In this document: one piece after another, positions 60,733 to 64,000 of the stretch
How the letters are laid out: every line of letters begins with the position of its first letter
Numbering within the stretch: the first letter of the stretch is position 1
Assembly (NCBI RefSeq): GCF_002008365.1
Contig: NZ_MRDL01000047.1
Location: 223,274-287,273, forward strand
Direction: 5' to 3'
DNA from: Rhizobium leguminosarum bv. viciae USDA 2370
GTDB lineage: Bacteria > Pseudomonadota > Alphaproteobacteria > Rhizobiales > Rhizobiaceae
Length of the DNA stretch: 64,000 nucleotides
The notes under the pieces: generated by a model
Seen by the model: only the letters and a program-made list of their open reading frames with translations
What the model was told of the DNA's origin: nothing
Databases searched by the model: none
Program-made: the position numbers and the translations under genes

Positions 60733-60770
60733 ATGTAAGAGGCCGCTTTCCGTTGACGGCGCACGGGCTA

Positions 60771-60868
60771 CTGCATAATCCCTGAAATCGAAATCGATTT
60801 CAGGGATTATGCAGAAACTCAAAATGCGACAGCGTCGTTCGCGCGTCTGAAAGACGCGCGGCGGTGTA
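60771..60868. repeat. RIME-type two-palindrome repeat, copy 2
   Basis: CTGCATAATCCCTGAAATCG and ATCGATTTCAGGGATTATGC form palindrome 1 (60771-60814). Palindrome 2 (60826-60868) contains GCGCGTC-TGAAA-GACGCGC. It is homologous to 51146-51247, with paired changes that preserve the stem (T:A to C:G and T:A to G:C). Confidence 0.85.
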
Positions 60869-60917
60869 GGGGATAGGCCTTGGCGTGGTTGTCGGGCGCA
60901 GCTTCAGGAGTGAGATC

Positions 60918-62135
60918 GTGACGGATAGACTGGTGATCATCGGCGCGGGACAGGCCGGTTTCGCATTGGCGGCCAAGCTGCGTGCGTTGAAGGATACGCG
61001 CCCGATCACCCTCATCGGCGCGGAAGACGTCGCGCCCTATCAGCGCCCGCCGCTTTCAAAGAAATACCTGCTCGGCGAAATGGCCTTCGACCGCCTACTG
61101 TTCCGTGCCGAGCATTGGTATGCGGACAATGACGTCGACCTTCGCCTGTCGACCTGGGCCGAGCAGATCAAGCCGGACAGCAAGCAGGTTCTGCTGCAGG
61201 ACGGCTCCGTTCTTGATTACGGCACGCTGGCGCTGGCCACCGGCTCGACGCCGCGCCGGCTGCCGGCCGCAATCGGCGGCGATCTCGAAGGCGTCTATGT
61301 CGCCCGCGACAAGCGCGATGCAGACCTGCTTGCTGACGAGATGCGCCCCGGTCGCCGCGTCCTCATCATCGGCGGCGGTTATATCGGTCTCGAGGCGGCA
61401 GCCGTTGCCCGCCATCGCGGCCTGGAAGTCACCGTCATCGAGATGGCCGACCGCATCCTGCAGCGCGTCGCGGCGAAGGAGACCGCCGACATCATGCGCA
61501 GGATTCACGAGACCCATGACGTGGTGATCCGCGAGAAGACAGGGCTCAAGCATCTGGTCGGCAAGGATGGCCGTGTCGTTGGTGCCGCGCTTTCAGACGG
61601 ATCGGTGATCGACATCGATTTCGCCGTCGTCGGCATCGGCGTCGCGCCGAACGACCAGCTCGCCAAGGAAGCCGGCCTCGAAGTCGCCAACGGCATTGTG
61701 GTCGACGAATTCGCCCGCACCTCCGATCCGGCGATCTTTGCGGCCGGTGATTGCGCCGCACTTCCCTGGGAGGGCGGCCGCATCAGGCTCGAATCGGTGC
61801 AGAACGCCGTCGACCAGGCCGAAGCAGCGGCGGCCGTCATCGCTGGCGGCAGCGAGCCTTATGCGCCGAAGCCGTGGTTCTGGTCCGACCAGTATGACGT
61901 CAAGCTGCAGATTGCCGGCTTCAATCTCGGCTATGACGAGACGCTGCTGCGCCCCGGCACCCGCGAAGGCGCCCATTCGGTCTGGTACTTCAGGGAAGGC
62001 CGGCTGATCGCCGTCGATGCGATCAACGACGCGAAAGCCTATGTGACCGGCAAAAAGCTGCTGGAATCCGGGACCAACCCCGATAAAACGATTCTCGCCG
62101 ACCCTTCTGCTGACCTCAAGAGCCTGCTCGGCTGA
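60918..62135 (+). CDS. FAD-dependent ferredoxin reductase-like oxidoreductase
   Basis: A 405-residue pyridine nucleotide-disulfide reductase-fold flavoprotein of the putidaredoxin/rhodocoxin reductase group. FAD motif VIIGAGQAGFALAAKLRAL, NAD motif LIIGGGYIGLEAAAVARHRG, second FAD motif DPAIFAAGDCAALPW, and the C-terminal domain with PWFWSDQYDVKLQIAGF. It should pass electrons from NAD(P)H to a ferredoxin for an oxygenase; no partner is nearby. Start GTG 60918 has AGGAG seven bases upstream. Confidence 0.92.
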   Translation: MTDRLVIIGAGQAGFALAAKLRALKDTRPITLIGAEDVAPYQRPPLSKKYLLGEMAFDRLLFRAEHWYADNDVDLRLSTWAEQIKPDSKQVLLQDGSVLDYGTLALATGSTPRRLPAAIGGDLEGVYVARDKRDADLLADEMRPGRRVLIIGGGYIGLEAAAVARHRGLEVTVIEMADRILQRVAAKETADIMRRIHETHDVVIREKTGLKHLVGKDGRVVGAALSDGSVIDIDFAVVGIGVAPNDQLAKEAGLEVANGIVVDEFARTSDPAIFAAGDCAALPWEGGRIRLESVQNAVDQAEAAAAVIAGGSEPYAPKPWFWSDQYDVKLQIAGFNLGYDETLLRPGTREGAHSVWYFREGRLIAVDAINDAKAYVTGKKLLESGTNPDKTILADPSADLKSLLG

Positions 62136-62303
62136 GCTCGGCTTCTTCATCACGAGAACGAAGCGCGATCAAATTCCGCGGAACGCGGCAGGAAATGTGG
62201 ACTGTTTGCGTAACCGGCCGAAATGCCAGCCGCTGCATTTCTTCTGGTGAAAACTCAAAAAACCCTTGCATTCACAGAGCGGTCGCCATAGTTAGGCCGC
62301 ACC

Positions 62304-62394
62304 GGAGAGGTGGCCGAGTGGTCGAAGGCGCTCCCCTGCTAAGGGAGTATACGTCAAAAGCGTATCGTGGGTTCGAATCCCATCTTCTCCGCCA
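62304..62394 (+). tRNA. tRNA-Ser (anticodon GCT)
   Basis: Class II tRNA. Acceptor stem GGAGAGG/CTTCTCC, D-arm GGCCGAGTGGTCGAAGGC, anticodon stem-loop CTCCC-CTGCTAA-GGGAG giving anticodon GCT (reads AGC/AGU). A long variable arm (TATACGTCAAAAGCGTA), T-arm GTGGGTTCGAATCCCAT, discriminator G and an encoded CCA complete it. No integrase or attachment-site duplication is seen next to it. Confidence 0.97.
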
Positions 62395-62949
62395 TTCCGA
62401 TTTCCTGAGTGTGCGTCGATCGTTAGTTTCCGGCAGGGAATCACGTTCGCTTAGTCGGCTAGGCCGGCGACGAAAAATCTCTCTGCCTTGAGCGAGAGAA
62501 TCGCCTGCGGGAATCACCTCCCGCGCTCAAACCACCGGCAGGTGGCGAAATGGATCGGTGCACGTCCGGTTACGCTTTCGGCAATCCTGAATCCCCGCAA
62601 GAGCCGCATTTTGCCAAAAAAGTGTCACGAATGTGTCGCAGGGCGCATGTCCAATTCTTTGTTGGCTGGACCTAAGCCTCCGCAAAATCAGCGTTTTCTT
62701 AACAAAGCATAAAGGAAATCGAGGCTGGTTGCCCGACTTGTGTCCTTTCAGCAACAGAATGTCGGGAAGGCTCCCTCAAATCCCCCATCCGAGTAAGTTG
62801 GTGATTGCGTGACGGCTTCCGTCTTGTATTTTCAACCTCGGAAGCAAGGGCGACTGATCGTCCACTTCTTGAAACACGGGGATGGGGCAGGGAACGCTGC
62901 TCAGCGAAAGATCCCAAACCCGATCGAAACTTTGAATTGGAGGTCATTT
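62395..62949 (+). promoter_or_regulatory. Long gene-free region upstream of the porin
   Basis: 555 bp without a convincing ORF. It becomes AT-richer near 62690-62720 (GTTTTCTTAACAAAGCATAA) and ends in a strong ribosome site (TTGGAGGTCATTT). A long untranslated leader, common for porin genes and a typical small-RNA target, is likely. No promoter hexamers could be fixed by eye. Confidence 0.4.
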
Positions 62950-64000
62950 ATGAACATCAAGAGCCTTCTTCTCGGCTCCGCTGCTGCTCTCGCAGTAGTT
63001 TCCGGTGCTCAGGCTGCTGACGCTATCGTTGCTGCCGAACCGGAACCGGTTGAATATGTTCGCGTCTGCGACGCCTACGGCACCGGCTACTTCTACATCC
63101 CGGGCACTGAAACCTGCCTCAAGATCAACGGTTACATCCGTTTCCAGGTTAACGTTGGCGAAGACGTCGGCGGCGATTCGGACTGGGATGCCGTTACTCG
63201 CGGTCAGGTTCAGTTCACGGCCAAGAGCGACACCGAATATGGTCCGCTGACCGGCGTCATCGTCATGCAGTTCAATGCTGACAACGCCACGGTTCAGACG
63301 TCCAAGCTCGACTCCGCTTACCTCGACATCGCCGGCTTCCGCGCCGGTCTGTTCTACAGCTGGTGGGACGATGGCCTCTCCGGCGAAACCGACGACATCG
63401 GCTCGGTCGTAACGCTCCACAACTCGATCCGCTATCAGTATGAAACCAGCGATTTCTACGCTGGCATCAGCGTCGATGAACTGGAAGACGGCGTTTATCA
63501 GGGTGACGTGGATCCCGTCACCGGCCTCCTTGTTCCGAACGATGGTCCGAACAATGTCGGCGTTGCCGTTGGTATCGGTGGCAAGGCTGGTGCCTTCAGC
63601 TACCAGGTCACTGCCGGCTGGGACGTCGACAACGAAGACGGCGCTGTCCGTGCAATGGGTACGGTTGACATCGGTCCCGGTACGCTCGGCCTCGCTGCTG
63701 TGTACTCTTCCGGCCCGAACTCCTACTACTCGACGGCTGAATGGGCAGTTGCTGCCGAATACGCCATCAAGGCAACCGACAAGCTGAAAATCACCCCGGG
63801 TGTTCAGTACTACGCCAACTACATCGGCGGTGCCAGCGCGTTTGACACCGTTCCTACCGATTACGACGGTGCCGGTGATGCATGGAAGGTCGGTCTGACC
63901 GTTGATTACCAGATCGTCGACAACTTCTACGCCAAGGCTTCGGTTCAGTACCTCGATCCGGAAGATGCTGACGACTCCACGACGGGCTACTTCCGTCTGC
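62950..64000 (+). CDS. ropA: Major outer-membrane porin, RopA-like (partial, C-terminus off window)
   Basis: A Porin_2 family trimeric beta-barrel; 350 residues are present. Signal peptide MNIKSLLLGSAAALAVVSGA ending QAA-DA. The conserved start of the mature protein is EYVRVCDAYGTGYFYIPGTE then CLKINGYIRFQ. Repeated aromatic/Gly beta strands follow (AYLDIAGFRAGLFYSWWDDG, GGKAGAFSYQVTAGWDVDNE). Codon use is strongly biased to CGT, GGT and CTC/CTG, as in highly expressed genes. The gene symbol is by family and could be one of several ropA paralogues. Confidence 0.93.
   Translation, partial: MNIKSLLLGSAAALAVVSGAQAADAIVAAEPEPVEYVRVCDAYGTGYFYIPGTETCLKINGYIRFQVNVGEDVGGDSDWDAVTRGQVQFTAKSDTEYGPLTGVIVMQFNADNATVQTSKLDSAYLDIAGFRAGLFYSWWDDGLSGETDDIGSVVTLHNSIRYQYETSDFYAGISVDELEDGVYQGDVDPVTGLLVPNDGPNNVGVAVGIGGKAGAFSYQVTAGWDVDNEDGAVRAMGTVDIGPGTLGLAAVYSSGPNSYYSTAEWAVAAEYAIKATDKLKITPGVQYYANYIGGASAFDTVPTDYDGAGDAWKVGLTVDYQIVDNFYAKASVQYLDPEDADDSTTGYFRL

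Noticed and set aside
62304..62394. Integrative element at the tRNA-Ser gene
   Set aside because: No integrase, no duplicated tRNA 3' end and no mobile genes are nearby.
62805..63020. Short frame upstream of and into the porin gene
   Set aside because: It overlaps the porin in another frame, lacks a ribosome site and has no family resemblance.
1..64000. CRISPR arrays and prophage genes
   Set aside because: No regularly spaced direct repeats, cas genes or phage structural genes were seen. The family name host attachment protein (46520-46966) is not evidence of phage.

Overview
The window looks like chromosomal DNA of a fast-growing alphaproteobacterial rhizobium, most likely the Rhizobium etli / R. 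leguminosarum group. Supporting signs are the GC-rich coding sequence with rhizobial codon use, a RopA-type porin, an iolRCDEB inositol operon with an IolR-type operator, a Caulobacter-type Cpa/Tad pilus locus, and two copies of a two-palindrome intergenic repeat of the RIME type. The species call rests on gene content only; no search was run.

Layout: 1-12 kb is housekeeping and transport (HlyD-type efflux adaptor cut by the window edge, APH-fold kinase, SDR, ETF-ubiquinone oxidoreductase, L,D-transpeptidase, EamA exporter with divergent Lrp regulator, MgtE, MDR reductase with divergent HxlR regulator, MFS transporter). At 12-14.5 kb lie a lipid kinase and a frameshifted glutamine synthetase. 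At 14.7-29.8 kb is a complete tad/cpa pilus locus: prepilin peptidase, Flp pilin, CpaB, CpaC, small lipoprotein, TadG, two TadE-like proteins, CpaE, an L,D-transpeptidase, CpaF, TadB, TadC, an AAA ATPase, a bitopic coiled-coil protein and TadD. A putrescine/omega-amino-acid type aminotransferase follows at 30-31.4 kb. At 31.4-38.2 kb is a lipid-linked sugar transfer cluster: three GT39-like transferases, a polyprenyl-phosphate GT2 and a flippase-like membrane protein. At 38.2-40.5 kb is an ECF42-type sigma factor with three YCII/DGPF proteins. At 40.7-52.4 kb are AMP nucleosidase, an aminotransferase, PilZ proteins, a LysR gene broken by an amber codon, MATE and AraC genes, and several small genes. 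At 52.5-60.7 kb are iolBEDC-iolR and a divergent Gfo/Idh/MocA dehydrogenase. The end holds a ferredoxin-reductase-like flavoprotein, tRNA-Ser(GCT) and the start of a major porin.

The main structural finding is that the tad locus sits between two direct copies of one divergent junction, glutamine synthetase <-> aminotransferase. The outer halves are long (whole glutamine synthetase on the left, intact aminotransferase on the right) and the inner halves are decayed stubs. That is the topology left by a single-crossover integration or a segmental duplication. A second, smaller case of the same topology flanks the third GT39 gene, where the GT2 <-> flippase junction is present twice. Other leads are two uncharacterised proteins at the end of the tad operon, a peptidoglycan L,D-transpeptidase inside it, structured leaders upstream of mgtE and of a SEL1-repeat gene, and covarying RIME-type palindromes.
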